From Selenomonas timonae (GTDB taxonomy: Bacteria > Bacillota > Negativicutes > Selenomonadales > Selenomonadaceae): 64,000 bases of DNA. Below are positions 53,273-62,460 of the stretch, piece after piece. The DNA is taken from positions 62,001-126,000 of the forward strand of contig NZ_CP060204.1 in assembly GCF_014250475.1 (NCBI RefSeq). Reading direction: 5' to 3'. Below the pieces are notes generated by a model. The model was not told where the DNA came from and did no database searches. It saw nothing but the letters and a program-made list of their open reading frames with translations. The stretch's first letter is position 1; every line of letters starts with the position of its first letter. The translations under genes and the position numbers were made by a program.

Positions 53273-53301
53273 ATCCCTGCCCCGCATAGCGGTACAGGGA
53301 T
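53273..53301 (-). terminator. Terminator between secG and the esterase gene
   Basis: ATCCCTG/CAGGGAT outer arms with a CCGC/GCGG inner helix are followed by TTTTTT on the minus strand. It may attenuate rather than end transcription, since the downstream genes lack a clear promoter. Confidence 0.75.
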
Positions 53302-53314
53302 ATTCCCTTTTCGA

Positions 53315-53542
53315 TCAGCTCGACATCCGCGCAATCACAATCGTAATCACACCGAACAAAATCGCAAATATGATCGTCACGCGCGCAAGCAGCGCGTCCA
53401 TTCCGCGTGCCTTGCCCGAAAAGACCGTATCGCCGCCGCCGTCGAGCCCGCCCATGCCGGCGGACTTTGCCTCCTGCCCGAGCACGGATGCGATTAGGAT
53501 GATTGCAACGATTGCATCAAGTACCATTAAAAGCGTGAGCAA
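53315..53542 (-). CDS. secG: Preprotein translocase subunit SecG
   Basis: 75 residues, two membrane helices (about 3-22 and 53-72) joined by the conserved 'GQEAKSAGMGGLDGGGDTVF' loop. It is an accessory of the SecYEG channel. The start is TTG at 53542, seven bases after GAAGGGG; an internal ATG would remove part of the first helix. Confidence 0.95.
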   Translation of the reverse strand: MLTLLMVLDAIVAIILIASVLGQEAKSAGMGGLDGGGDTVFSGKARGMDALLARVTIIFAILFGVITIVIARMSS

Positions 53543-53581
53543 GAAAAAGCCCCTTCCTTCTGCAAGATATTATATTCGTCT

Positions 53582-53611
53582 ATCATAGCACAGACCGCGC
53601 CGCAGTGGCAA
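53582..53611 (-). promoter_or_regulatory. secG promoter
   Basis: TTGCCA (53606-53611) and TATGAT (53582-53587) are 18 bases apart on the minus strand, just past the hexokinase stop. Confidence 0.65.
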
Positions 53612-53618
53612 GCAGTTT

Positions 53619-54911
53619 TCATCCGCGCTCCGCCATTGCCGCCGCGAGCGCCGCACCGAGTCCCGATCCGCCGCTCGCGAGAATGGTGTCAACCTTGCCC
53701 GCATCCGCGCCGAGGAGTTCCGCAAAGACGTTCGCCATCTGCTCCTTGACGAGCGGCATCTTCTCATAGACCGAGCCGTCGACGGCGATGTGCTGCGCAC
53801 GTATCTCCCCGCTGCCCGTCACCTGCCAGAGTGTCCCGACAAATGTCGCCGCAATGAGGCGCGCGGAGCGTACAACGATGGCGCGCGCAAGGCCGCGCGC
53901 GCGCAAGGCATCCTCAGCCGTAAGCCGCTGTCCCGTCAGCACCTCGACAAGGGTCGCCGCCGATGTCGCATCCTCGCTCACATCCTCGAGCATGCGGCTG
54001 AGATCAACGCTCGTAAAGCCGTATTTGCTACCCGCTGCACCAAGGAGCTCGGCAAGCGCCATCTCGAAGAGCTCTCCCATGTAGCGACCCGAGACCATCT
54101 TTTCGAGGCGCTGCTCCCCCTTTTTCTCAGACGCTGCGTCGAGCGCCACGTCGAAGCGGTTCGGCACGAGCTTGGAGAAGCCGCCCGACTCCATGTTGAG
54201 GATCATCGGTGGCTGCGCCATACCCGTATACGGCTCGAGGTAGCAGGTGTTGTGCCCCGTCGCGTAGATTGCGCCGATGGCGGTCTCGCCGTGGATGTAG
54301 GCGGCAGCGAGGAGCACGGCAACCGTGTCGTTGATGACGGAGTTCGGCGTGACATTCGTCAGCCCCTGCCGCACGAGTGCCGCACGCAGGAGATCGTTGA
54401 CAACCTCGCCCTCAACACCGCGCGCTGCGAATTCCTTCGTCCAGATGATGAGCCGCGCGTCGCTGATATTCGTCTGCGCGGACGGGAAGGAGAAGGTGTG
54501 TCCGAGGAGGTACGGCGTCTCATGGTCGCCGCCGACTGCCTCGTCGACGAGCGCCGCGATGAAGTCAAACATCTGCTCGCCCGTCGCCTCCGCGCCGATG
54601 AAGTCATAGACGCCGTCGACCTTGAGCGGCTTTGCGACGTGGGAGAGTATCTCGTATTTCCCATTGCCCTCGAGACGATAGAGCAGGACGCGCACATTCG
54701 TCCCGCCGAAGTCGAGCGCGAGATAGTCGCCGCGCTCTTTTCCCGTCGGCAGTCCGAGATAGGAGGGCAACATGCGCAGCGAGGAGTCGGGGGAACCGGA
54801 GAGGCCAAGGCGCATATCCTGACGGAAGTTTGCCGCCGCCTCGTGCAGATGCTCCGCATCCACCGTAAACGCAGCGATGATTTCATCGTAAAGCACGGGA
54901 TCGAATGCCAT
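53619..54911 (-). CDS. Eukaryotic-type hexokinase
   Basis: 430 residues of the eukaryotic hexokinase fold (Hexokinase_1 plus Hexokinase_2), rather than the ROK or Glk type usual in bacteria. Visible are phosphate-1 'LALDFGGTNVRVLL' (64-77), the sugar loop 'LGHTFSFPSAQTN' (136-148), catalytic Asp195 in 'VINDTVAVLLA', and phosphate-2-like 'GAIYATGHNTCYLE' (213-226). Length is about that of yeast hexokinase. It phosphorylates glucose or other hexoses with ATP. The ribosome site lies in the Glu codons ending the upstream gene, so translation is coupled to it. Local context of glycolytic genes fits. Confidence 0.9.
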   Translation of the reverse strand: MAFDPVLYDEIIAAFTVDAEHLHEAAANFRQDMRLGLSGSPDSSLRMLPSYLGLPTGKERGDYLALDFGGTNVRVLLYRLEGNGKYEILSHVAKPLKVDGVYDFIGAEATGEQMFDFIAALVDEAVGGDHETPYLLGHTFSFPSAQTNISDARLIIWTKEFAARGVEGEVVNDLLRAALVRQGLTNVTPNSVINDTVAVLLAAAYIHGETAIGAIYATGHNTCYLEPYTGMAQPPMILNMESGGFSKLVPNRFDVALDAASEKKGEQRLEKMVSGRYMGELFEMALAELLGAAGSKYGFTSVDLSRMLEDVSEDATSAATLVEVLTGQRLTAEDALRARGLARAIVVRSARLIAATFVGTLWQVTGSGEIRAQHIAVDGSVYEKMPLVKEQMANVFAELLGADAGKVDTILASGGSGLGAALAAAMAERG

Positions 54912-54913
54912 TT

Positions 54914-56257
54914 TTACTCCTCCTCATGCGGCGCGATCTCCCCCTGCGCCTCCAATACCGTATGCAGGAGATGGACGAGCACGCGCGTGATGCGCACGCC
55001 GTCGACCTCCTCGACGTAAAACAGTGTCCCTGCGTGCGCCGCCATCTGCCCGATGCGCGGAGCCTCGCCCAGCTGGTCGTAGAGCCAACCGCCGATGCTG
55101 TCCACATCCTCGTCCTCGATGCGCACGCCGAGGAGATCGGCGACCTCTTCGAGCAGCAGCTTTGCGTCAATCGAGCAGACAGCGCCTGCGCGCCACTCGA
55201 CACTCTCGCGCTCCTCATCGAACTCGTCGCGGATATCGCCGACGATCTGTTCGATGATGTCTTCGACCGTTACCATCCCCGCCGTGCCGCCGTATTCGTC
55301 GACCACGATCGCAAGCTGCGACCCTTGCTCCTGCATCGTGCGCAGGAGGACACTGCCGTCCATGCTCTCGGGCACAACAAGCGCCTTGCGGATGTAGCGG
55401 CGCAGGTTCAGCCGCTCCCCTCGGACGAGCGGCGGCAGGAGATCCTTGACATGGATAAAGCCGATGATGTGATCCTTGTCCTCGTAGCAGACGGGATAGC
55501 GCGTCTGCTGCTCCTCGAGGATCGTCTTGATGCGCTCGGTGGGCGTGTCGTCGAGGTAGAGGCAGATCATATCCGTGCGCGGCACCATGATCTCGCGCGC
55601 ATTCAGCTCCGTGAACGAGAATACATTGTCCACGAAGTCCGCCTCGGTGCTGTTGATGAGTCCCTGCCGATAGCTTTCCTTCATCAGGAGGCGGATCTCC
55701 TCCTCTGTGTGCGCGTCCTCATTCTCCCCCTTTACATCGTAGCCAAAGCGACGGCTAATTGCATTTGCAACTGTGTTCAGGATCCAGACAAACGGTCGCA
55801 TGACACGTCCAAAGAGCACCATTGGAAACGCGATGGAGAGCATGATGTTCTCGACATTTGCAATCGCCATCGACTTCGGCGTGAGCTCGCCGAGCACGAT
55901 GTGCAGCGAGGTGATGATCGTGAAGGCGACTGCGAGCGCGACCGTATGCCCGACCTCATCGGGCAGCCCGACGGCGCGCGTCACTGGAAGGATCAGCGTT
56001 GCGAGTGCCGGTTCACCCACCCAGCCGAGGCCGAGCGAGGCGAGCGTGATGCCGAACTGTGTCACCGAAAGGGAGTAGTCGAGATGCTCCGTGAGCTGCT
56101 TGGCGTATTTTGCGCGGCTGCTGCCCTCCGCAATGAGGGTCTCAAGGCGCGAGGTGCGGATCTTCACGCAGCAGAACTCCGCCGCAACAAAGAAGCCGTT
56201 CATGAAGATCAGAAAGGCTACAAGCAGTATATCCAATAATGTGGGCACGATGTCCAC
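54914..56257 (-). CDS. CNNM/CorC-family transporter-like protein (DUF21-CBS-CorC_HlyC)
   Basis: 447 residues: a four-helix DUF21 membrane domain (about 1-190, 'AFLIFMNGFFVAAEFCCVKI'), two CBS domains (about 205-330, 'MVPRTDMICLYLDDTPTERIKTIL' and 'ALVVPESMDGSVLLRTMQEQ'), and a C-terminal CorC/HlyC domain. Family members take part in magnesium or cobalt efflux and resistance. The start is GTG at 56257, nine bases after AGGAGG. It ends two bases before hexokinase. Confidence 0.93.
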   Translation of the reverse strand: MDIVPTLLDILLVAFLIFMNGFFVAAEFCCVKIRTSRLETLIAEGSSRAKYAKQLTEHLDYSLSVTQFGITLASLGLGWVGEPALATLILPVTRAVGLPDEVGHTVALAVAFTIITSLHIVLGELTPKSMAIANVENIMLSIAFPMVLFGRVMRPFVWILNTVANAISRRFGYDVKGENEDAHTEEEIRLLMKESYRQGLINSTEADFVDNVFSFTELNAREIMVPRTDMICLYLDDTPTERIKTILEEQQTRYPVCYEDKDHIIGFIHVKDLLPPLVRGERLNLRRYIRKALVVPESMDGSVLLRTMQEQGSQLAIVVDEYGGTAGMVTVEDIIEQIVGDIRDEFDEERESVEWRAGAVCSIDAKLLLEEVADLLGVRIEDEDVDSIGGWLYDQLGEAPRIGQMAAHAGTLFYVEEVDGVRITRVLVHLLHTVLEAQGEIAPHEEE

Positions 56258-56302
56258 GAACGGAGGCCTCCTTTGGAAAACGGTGGAAATCGGAGCATGT
56301 CA

Positions 56303-57406
56303 TCAGGCGCGCGGCAGACGGGAGAGTTCAATCTCCATGCGCGCAGCGAGCGCCTTCAGTTTGTCCATCTCCTTCTCATCCACGAGCGAGATGACCGCGC
56401 CCGCCTTGCCCGCGCGTGCCGTGCGCCCCGCGCGGTGGCGGTAGGTGCGCACGTCCTCGGGCAGATCGAGGTGGATGACATAGTCCACATTCTCGATGTC
56501 AAGTCCGCGCGCGGCGAGATCGGTGGAAATCAGCAGCTCGGCGCGCCCCGCACGAATCGCGTCCAGTGCCGCGCGCCGCTGATCGCGCCGCTCCTGTCCG
56601 AGGAGCGCGACCGCCTTGATGCCCTCGTAGCGCAGCTTTTCGAGCGCGTGCGCCGCATCGAAGCTGCGCCCGACGAAGACAAGTCCGCGCCTCACCGGCA
56701 GACGGCGTGTCAGCTTCTGTACTGCCTTTATTTTATCACGAAACGATACAATATGATAGTAGTTTTCATAGCCCCCGTTCGTGCTCTCCGCGCGGATGAG
56801 GCGCGGCGCAAAGAGGCTCTCCGCCATGCGCACCGCCGCCGTGCCCGCTGTCGCCGAGAGTAGGAGCGCCTGACGCTCGGGCGGCAGGAGGCGGACGACG
56901 GCGCGCACCTCGTCCAGCTGCTGCTTGCCGAAGAGGTGATCGAACTCGTCCAAAACGAGCAACTTTACGCCCGCGAGCTTCAGCTTGCCGAGGCGGTGCA
57001 TCTCTGCAATGCGCGGTGCAGAACCGACGATGACGGCGGGCTTCTTCTTGAGCGCTTCGATCTGCCGCTTGACATTCGCGCCGCCGATGAGCGCCTGTAC
57101 GCCGAACGCGAGTCCAGCCGCCTGTACGAGTTCGCGCGCAACGGTCGCAATCTGCATGGCAAGCTCGTGCGTCGGTGCGAGGATGAGTGCCTGTGCTGTA
57201 CGCTCGGCAGGGTCGATGCGCGTGAGGAGCGGCAGGAGATAGGCGAGCGTCTTGCCCGTGCCCGTCGGTGCCGTGCCGATGAGGTTCTCCCCCGCGCATG
57301 CGGCGGGGATGAACGCCGCCTGTATCTCGGTCGGCACCGTAATGCCGCGTTTCTCGAGCGCCGCCGCAAAGCTCTCGGGCACGCCGAGAGATGTAAATGT
57401 TGTCAT
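56303..57406 (-). CDS. DEAD-box-like RNA helicase with DEFD motif II
   Basis: 367 residues, minimal two-RecA core. Q motif 'FTSLGVPESFAAALEKRGITVPTEIQ' (4-29), motif I 'APTGTGKT' (about 46-53), motif II is DEFD instead of DEAD, motif III 'LSATAG', motif VI 'HRAGRTARAG' near 340. It lacks the long basic tail of CsdA/DbpA. It probably remodels RNA or ribosomal intermediates. The ATG at 57406 has a GGAG site; one base separates it from the topB stop. Confidence 0.92.
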   Translation of the reverse strand: MTTFTSLGVPESFAAALEKRGITVPTEIQAAFIPAACAGENLIGTAPTGTGKTLAYLLPLLTRIDPAERTAQALILAPTHELAMQIATVARELVQAAGLAFGVQALIGGANVKRQIEALKKKPAVIVGSAPRIAEMHRLGKLKLAGVKLLVLDEFDHLFGKQQLDEVRAVVRLLPPERQALLLSATAGTAAVRMAESLFAPRLIRAESTNGGYENYYHIVSFRDKIKAVQKLTRRLPVRRGLVFVGRSFDAAHALEKLRYEGIKAVALLGQERRDQRRAALDAIRAGRAELLISTDLAARGLDIENVDYVIHLDLPEDVRTYRHRAGRTARAGKAGAVISLVDEKEMDKLKALAARMEIELSRLPRA

Positions 57407-57407
57407 G

Positions 57408-59540
57408 TTATTCTCCAAAAAAGATTGCATCCATCTCCGCCTGCTCGTCCGCTGTCGGCGTATAGCTGCGCCGCCCCGTCATTGCTGCGGCAGGTGCGCC
57501 GCCCTCCTGTGCGCCCAATGCACGTGGAATGCGCCGCCCCGCAAAATCAGGCTTGCCGTCCACATCATTTGCCGTCATGCGGCACCGAGGGAATGCGGAA
57601 CAGCCCCAAAAATCGCCGTGTTTTCCCTTGCGCTTCTGCATGACGCCGCGCCCGCACGCAGGACAGGGAATGCCCCCGCCGCCCGCAATCTTCGCTGACA
57701 ATGCAGCATTGCAGAGCTCGCGCGCAAACGCCGCCTGTCCCGCAAGGAATTCCTCGGGCGTCCCCTCGCCCTCCGCCATCGAGTGCAGACGATCCTCCCA
57801 GACCGCCGTTGCGTCCGGATAGGTCATCGTGTCGGGCAGGGCGTCAATGAGGAGATACGCCGCCTCCGTCGGCGTCAGCACCTTTTTCTTGCCCGCCGCA
57901 TTTAGGAACTTCCGCCGAATCAGATCCTCGATGATGCTCGCACGCGTCGCCTCTGTGCCGATGCCGGAGACATCGCGCAGCATCTTCTTCGCAGCTTCGT
58001 CCTTGACGTATTTGTGGATCTCCTTCATACCCTGCAGGAGAGTCGCGGGCGTAAAGCGTGTGGGCGGCTTCGTCTGGCGCGTGCCGAGCTCTACGGACAT
58101 ATAGTCCGCCGCGTCGCCCTTTTTCATCGGCGGCAGGACGGCACTTTCTTCGTCCTCTTTCTCCGCATCCTCCTCGTTTTTCGCCGTACGATACATCGCA
58201 CGCCACCCCGCCGCGCGCTCCGTGCGCCCGCTCACCGAGAACAGCTCTCCGTGATAGGTGACCTCGACCTTCGTCTGATCGTAGACATAGTTCGGATGAA
58301 ACTGCGCAATGTAGGCGCGTGCAATCAGCTCGTAGATATTGCGCTCCACCGCACTCAGTCGCGCGAGGTTCACGGGCACGGTCGTCGGAATGATCGCGTG
58401 ATGCGCCGAGATCTTCGCATCGTTCCACGCGCGCGATTTCTGCTTTGCATCCGCCTCACGCGCCCATGCACCGAGCGGCGTGTCCGCGAGCGCAGCGAGA
58501 TTGCCGAGGATCTTTGGCGCGTCCTTGTGCTGATTCACGGGCAGATACTCCGCATCCGAGCGCGGGTAGCTCGTCAACTTCTCCTCATAGAGCTTCTGCG
58601 CCGTATCGAGCACCTGCTGCGGCTCGTAGCCGTATCGCTTGCCCGCGAGCACCTGCAATGCCGAGAGAGAAAATGGGAGCGGCGGCGGCTCCTCCTTCTT
58701 CTTGCGCTCATAGCGCGTGATCTTCGCGTCCTGCGGATCGCCGCCGAACGCCTCCAACGCAGCGCGTGCGGCGCTCTCGTCTACAAGCCGTCCCTCGGGA
58801 TCGAGCGTCGTGCGCTCCTCCGACGGCTTCCACCGTGCACGAAACGATTCGCCCATCTTCTCATGACGAAATACAGCGTCGAGCAGATAGTAGGTTGCGG
58901 GCTTAAAGTTCTCGATCTCGCGCTCGCGTCGCACAACGAGGGCGAGCGTCGGCGTCTTAACCCGCCCGATGGGAAGCACGAGCCGGTCATGCCCCGCACG
59001 CCGCGCCGCAAGCGTATAGGCGCGCGAGAGATTCATCCCGATGAGCCAGTCCGCACGCGCACGCGCGAGCGCCGAGCGCTTGAGCGGCAGGAAGTCCCGA
59101 TTGTCGCGCAGATCGCCGAGCGCATCGTGGATGCTCTTATCGTCGAGCGCGTTGATGAGGATGCGGCGCACGGGCTTCTCGTTGCCAAGATAGTCCAGTA
59201 CCTCATCTACAAGCAGCTGCCCCTCGCGGTCGGGGTCACCGCCGTGCACGATCTCATCCGCACGCTCGATCAGCCCCTTGACCACGGCGAACTGCTGCGC
59301 TGCGCTCTCGTTCACGACGAGCCGCCACTCGGTGGGCAGGATCGGCAGATCCTCCGCGCGCCAGCGCTTTAGTTTCGGATCGTATTCCTCCGGCTCCGCC
59401 TGCCGCAGGACGTGACCGAAGAGCCACGTCACCACGCCGCCGCCCGTCTCGATCCATCCCTGTCCCTTGCGATGCGGCTGCGGCAGACACGCGGCAAGTG
59501 CACGCCCGACGCTCGGCTTCTCCGCGATGTAGAGCCTCAT
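57408..59540 (-). CDS. topB: DNA topoisomerase III
   Basis: 710 residues. TOPRIM is at the N-terminus ('LYIAEKPSVGRALAACLPQP', 'HGGDPDREGQLLVDEVL'). The core carries the active-site Tyr in 'EKLTSYPRSDAEYLP' (about residue 318). A C-terminal zinc-ribbon is 'CPACGRGVMQKRKGKHGDFWGCSAFPRC'. It decatenates replication or recombination intermediates. It overlaps the upstream DUF1232 gene by four bases and leads into the helicase gene. Confidence 0.96.
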   Translation of the reverse strand: MRLYIAEKPSVGRALAACLPQPHRKGQGWIETGGGVVTWLFGHVLRQAEPEEYDPKLKRWRAEDLPILPTEWRLVVNESAAQQFAVVKGLIERADEIVHGGDPDREGQLLVDEVLDYLGNEKPVRRILINALDDKSIHDALGDLRDNRDFLPLKRSALARARADWLIGMNLSRAYTLAARRAGHDRLVLPIGRVKTPTLALVVRREREIENFKPATYYLLDAVFRHEKMGESFRARWKPSEERTTLDPEGRLVDESAARAALEAFGGDPQDAKITRYERKKKEEPPPLPFSLSALQVLAGKRYGYEPQQVLDTAQKLYEEKLTSYPRSDAEYLPVNQHKDAPKILGNLAALADTPLGAWAREADAKQKSRAWNDAKISAHHAIIPTTVPVNLARLSAVERNIYELIARAYIAQFHPNYVYDQTKVEVTYHGELFSVSGRTERAAGWRAMYRTAKNEEDAEKEDEESAVLPPMKKGDAADYMSVELGTRQTKPPTRFTPATLLQGMKEIHKYVKDEAAKKMLRDVSGIGTEATRASIIEDLIRRKFLNAAGKKKVLTPTEAAYLLIDALPDTMTYPDATAVWEDRLHSMAEGEGTPEEFLAGQAAFARELCNAALSAKIAGGGGIPCPACGRGVMQKRKGKHGDFWGCSAFPRCRMTANDVDGKPDFAGRRIPRALGAQEGGAPAAAMTGRRSYTPTADEQAEMDAIFFGE

Positions 59541-59896
59541 GCAAACACCTTCGAGAGCGCCCAGATGAGGAGGACAAACCAGAGAATCACGACAATGGAT
59601 GCCACAACGAGTATGAGCGTCCCGTAGCGCGCCACGCGCCGCTCGCCCTCCGCACGCGCGTCGGGGGGCAGCATCCGCACGAGCAGCTCCGTCGCTGCCG
59701 GCAGGATCACCATATCATCCACCGCACCGAGCAGCGGAATCGTATCGGGTATGATGTCAATCGGGCTGACAAGGTAGAGCAGTGCAAGCGGGAAGAGAAA
59801 CTTCACCGCACGCGGCGTATCGCGCCGCACCATCGCAAAGAGCAGCACGGCGATATCGCGCCGCAATGCACGCAGCAGCACCAAGAATCGCAGCAT
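59537..59896 (-). CDS. DUF1232 (YkvA-like) small membrane protein, second copy
   Basis: 119 residues. The core 'YLVSPIDIIPDTIPLLGAVDD' is at about 41-61, with a C-terminal membrane helix (about 96-117). It is the same family as the gene at 17334-17741. It overlaps topB (ATGA) and heads a DUF1232-topB-helicase run, but no shared function is known. Confidence 0.85.
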   Translation of the reverse strand: MLRFLVLLRALRRDIAVLLFAMVRRDTPRAVKFLFPLALLYLVSPIDIIPDTIPLLGAVDDMVILPAATELLVRMLPPDARAEGERRVARYGTLILVVASIVVILWFVLLIWALSKVFA

Positions 59897-59967
59897 AGAA
59901 ACCTCCGATCATTTCATATCATTATGCTCAGTATACCATTCCGCCCGCCCTCTTTCAAATGGAAATG

Positions 59968-60001
59968 AAAAGGGCAGACGCGCAACGGCATCTGCCCTTT
60001 T
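59968..60001. terminator. Terminator after gpmI
   Basis: Perfect 11-base arms with A4 and T4 ends (59968-60001) close the gap-pgk-tpiA-gpmI unit where eno would follow in many Firmicutes. Confidence 0.85.
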
Positions 60002-60019
60002 GGATAGGTTCAAAGATTT

Positions 60020-61576
60020 TTACGCAAGCGTAATGAGCGGCTTGCCCGTCATCTCCTTCGGAATGGGAAGCCCTGCGAGCGTCAGAAGCGTCGGTGCGAT
60101 GTCGCAGAGTGCACCCGTATGCACTTCCTTCACGCGGTCGGAGACCACGATGAACGGCACGGGGTTTGTCGTGTGTTTCGTGAACGGCTGATTCGTCTCG
60201 TAGTCCCACATCTTGTCGGCGTTGCCGTGATCCGCCGTGATGCAGACCTCGCCGCCGACCTCGCGGATGGCGTCGACAAAACGCCCAACGCAGGTGTCGA
60301 CCGTCTCAACCGCCTTCACAACCGCAGGGACGACACCCGTATGACCGACCATGTCGCAGTTCGCATAGTTGAGGATGATGAAGTCATACTTCTTCGACTT
60401 GATCGCCTCGACCACCTTGTCCGTGACCTCGATCGCGCTCATCTCGGGCTGCAGATCGTAGGTCGCAACCTTCGGGGAGTGCACGAGGATGCGATCCTCG
60501 CCCTTGTACGGTTCCTCGACGCCGCCGTTGAAGAAGAACGTGACGTGTGCGTATTTCTCCGTCTCGGCGATGCGCAGCTGCGTGTAGCCGAGATCCTGCA
60601 CATACTGACCGAACGTGTTGTCGATCTCCTCGGGCGGGAACGCCACGAGCGCGTTCATCCCCGCCTCGTACTGCGAGAACGTCGCAAATGGGATCTTCAG
60701 CGACTCGTCACGCCGGAAGCCGTCAAACTTCTCATCGACGAATGCGTGTGTGAGCTGGCGCGCACGGTCGGGACGGAAGTTGTAGAAGATCGCGCCGTCA
60801 CCGTTCTTCATGCCGGGGTATCCCTCGACCACGAACGGGACGACGAACTCATCCGTCACGCCCTCGGGCTTCTCGCTCGTATCGGCGTAGGAGGCGAGCA
60901 CGCCGTCGACCGCCGTCTTTGCCACAGTCTTTGCCTTGGCGTGTGCAATCGCCTCATAGGCGAGCTGCTCGCGCTCCCAGCGGTGGTCGCGATCCATCGC
61001 GTAGTAGCGTCCGCTGACCGTTGCAATCTTGCCGACGCCGATCTCCGCCGCCTTCTTTTCAACTGCCTCGAGATATTCCTGCGCGCTCTTGGGCGGCACG
61101 TCACGGCCGTCGAGGAACGCATGAATCCAGACCTCGGTCAGCCCCTCGCGCTTCGCCAGCTCGAGCACGCCGAAGAGATGATCGTCATGGCTGTGCACGC
61201 CGCCCGGAGAGACGAGCCCCATGACGTGCAGTGCCCCACCGCGCTCACGCACGCCGCGCACGATCGTGAGCAGCGCCTCGTTCTTGAAGAAGTCGCCGTT
61301 CTTGATGTCGCGCGTGATGCGCGTAAGCTGCTGATAGACGATGCGGCCTGCGCCGATGTTCGTGTGACCGACCTCGGAGTTGCCCATCTGCCCATCCGGC
61401 AGCCCGACATACTCACCCGAGGCAAAGATCTGATTGTATTTGTATGTTTTCTTCAGCCCGTCAAGGATCGGTGTATTCGCCATGGCGATGGCGTTGTACT
61501 TCATATCGTTCGGGTCGCCGTTGCCGAAGCCGTCCATGATGATAAGAGCGACCGGTGCATTCTTAAGTTTTGCCAT
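60020..61576 (-). CDS. gpmI: 2,3-bisphosphoglycerate-independent phosphoglycerate mutase
   Basis: 518 residues. It shows the metal/phosphoserine site 'VALIIMDGFGNGD' and 'MGNSEVGHTNIGAGRIVYQ' (with catalytic Ser), 'SGRYYAMDRDHRWER' and 'ITADHGNADKMWD'. It converts 3- to 2-phosphoglycerate using Mn2+. Last gene of the lower-glycolysis operon here. The ribosome site is weak. Confidence 0.97.
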   Translation of the reverse strand: MAKLKNAPVALIIMDGFGNGDPNDMKYNAIAMANTPILDGLKKTYKYNQIFASGEYVGLPDGQMGNSEVGHTNIGAGRIVYQQLTRITRDIKNGDFFKNEALLTIVRGVRERGGALHVMGLVSPGGVHSHDDHLFGVLELAKREGLTEVWIHAFLDGRDVPPKSAQEYLEAVEKKAAEIGVGKIATVSGRYYAMDRDHRWEREQLAYEAIAHAKAKTVAKTAVDGVLASYADTSEKPEGVTDEFVVPFVVEGYPGMKNGDGAIFYNFRPDRARQLTHAFVDEKFDGFRRDESLKIPFATFSQYEAGMNALVAFPPEEIDNTFGQYVQDLGYTQLRIAETEKYAHVTFFFNGGVEEPYKGEDRILVHSPKVATYDLQPEMSAIEVTDKVVEAIKSKKYDFIILNYANCDMVGHTGVVPAVVKAVETVDTCVGRFVDAIREVGGEVCITADHGNADKMWDYETNQPFTKHTTNPVPFIVVSDRVKEVHTGALCDIAPTLLTLAGLPIPKEMTGKPLITLA

Positions 61577-61683
61577 AATATTTGATTCTTTCTAAGAGCT
61601 TTCGCTCAATACTCAGGAGGCGCAGATTCTCCGCAAAACGAAGCATCCGCGCCAACCAAGCAAGTGTATAAACCTTTTTGAAA

Positions 61684-62433
61684 TCAGAAATTGACGATCG
61701 CTGCGAAATCCTGCGCCTTGAGTGCCGCACCGCCGACGAGCGCGCCGTCGACATTCGGCTTCTCCATGAGGCCTGCGATCGTTGCGGGCTTCACGCTGCC
61801 GCCGTACTGGATGCGTACGCCCTCGGCTGCCGCCGCGCCGTACTTTGCCTCGATGGTCTTGCGGATGTGGGCGCAGACCTCCTCCGCCTGCTCGAACGTC
61901 GCCGTCTTGCCCGTCCCGATCGCCCAGATCGGCTCGTAGGCAATGACGAGCTTCGCCACGTCTGCCGCCTCGAAACCCGCAAGTGCAGCCTCGATCTGAT
62001 AGGCGACGTAGGCAAGGTACGTGCCCGCCTCGCGGATCTCGAGTGACTCGCCGCAGCAGATGATCGGTGTGATACCCGCCGCATACGCCGCATGGGCACG
62101 CTTGTTCACGCCCTCGTTCGTCTCGCCGAAGTAGTCGCGACGCTCGCTGTGGCCGAGCACGCAGTAGGAGACACCGAGCTCCGTGAGCATATCCGTCGAG
62201 ATCTCGCCCGTATACGCGCCGCTCTTCTCCCAGTGCACATTCTGTGCGCCGACTGCGATGTTCGTCCCCTTGACCGCCTCGGTGACACCCGCGAGAGCCG
62301 TTGCCGTTGGGCAGACGACGACCGTCGCCTTTGCGTCCTTGACGAGCGGAGCGAGCTCCTTCACAAGCGCGACGCCCGCCGCAACAGTGTTGTTCATCTT
62401 CCAGTTGCCTGCAATGATCGGTGTTCTTGCCAT
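61684..62433 (-). CDS. tpiA: Triosephosphate isomerase
   Basis: 249 residues. It has N-terminal 'IIAGNWKMNNTV', electrophilic His in 'VLGHSERR', and the catalytic Glu in 'VIAYEPIWAIGTGKTAT'. The phosphate loop 'QYGGSVKPATI' and 'DGALVGGAALKAQDF' follow. It interconverts dihydroxyacetone phosphate and glyceraldehyde 3-phosphate. 27 bases after pgk. Confidence 0.98.
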   Translation of the reverse strand: MARTPIIAGNWKMNNTVAAGVALVKELAPLVKDAKATVVVCPTATALAGVTEAVKGTNIAVGAQNVHWEKSGAYTGEISTDMLTELGVSYCVLGHSERRDYFGETNEGVNKRAHAAYAAGITPIICCGESLEIREAGTYLAYVAYQIEAALAGFEAADVAKLVIAYEPIWAIGTGKTATFEQAEEVCAHIRKTIEAKYGAAAAEGVRIQYGGSVKPATIAGLMEKPNVDGALVGGAALKAQDFAAIVNF

Positions 62434-62460
62434 ATGTATGATTCTCCTCTATCGTTCGTC

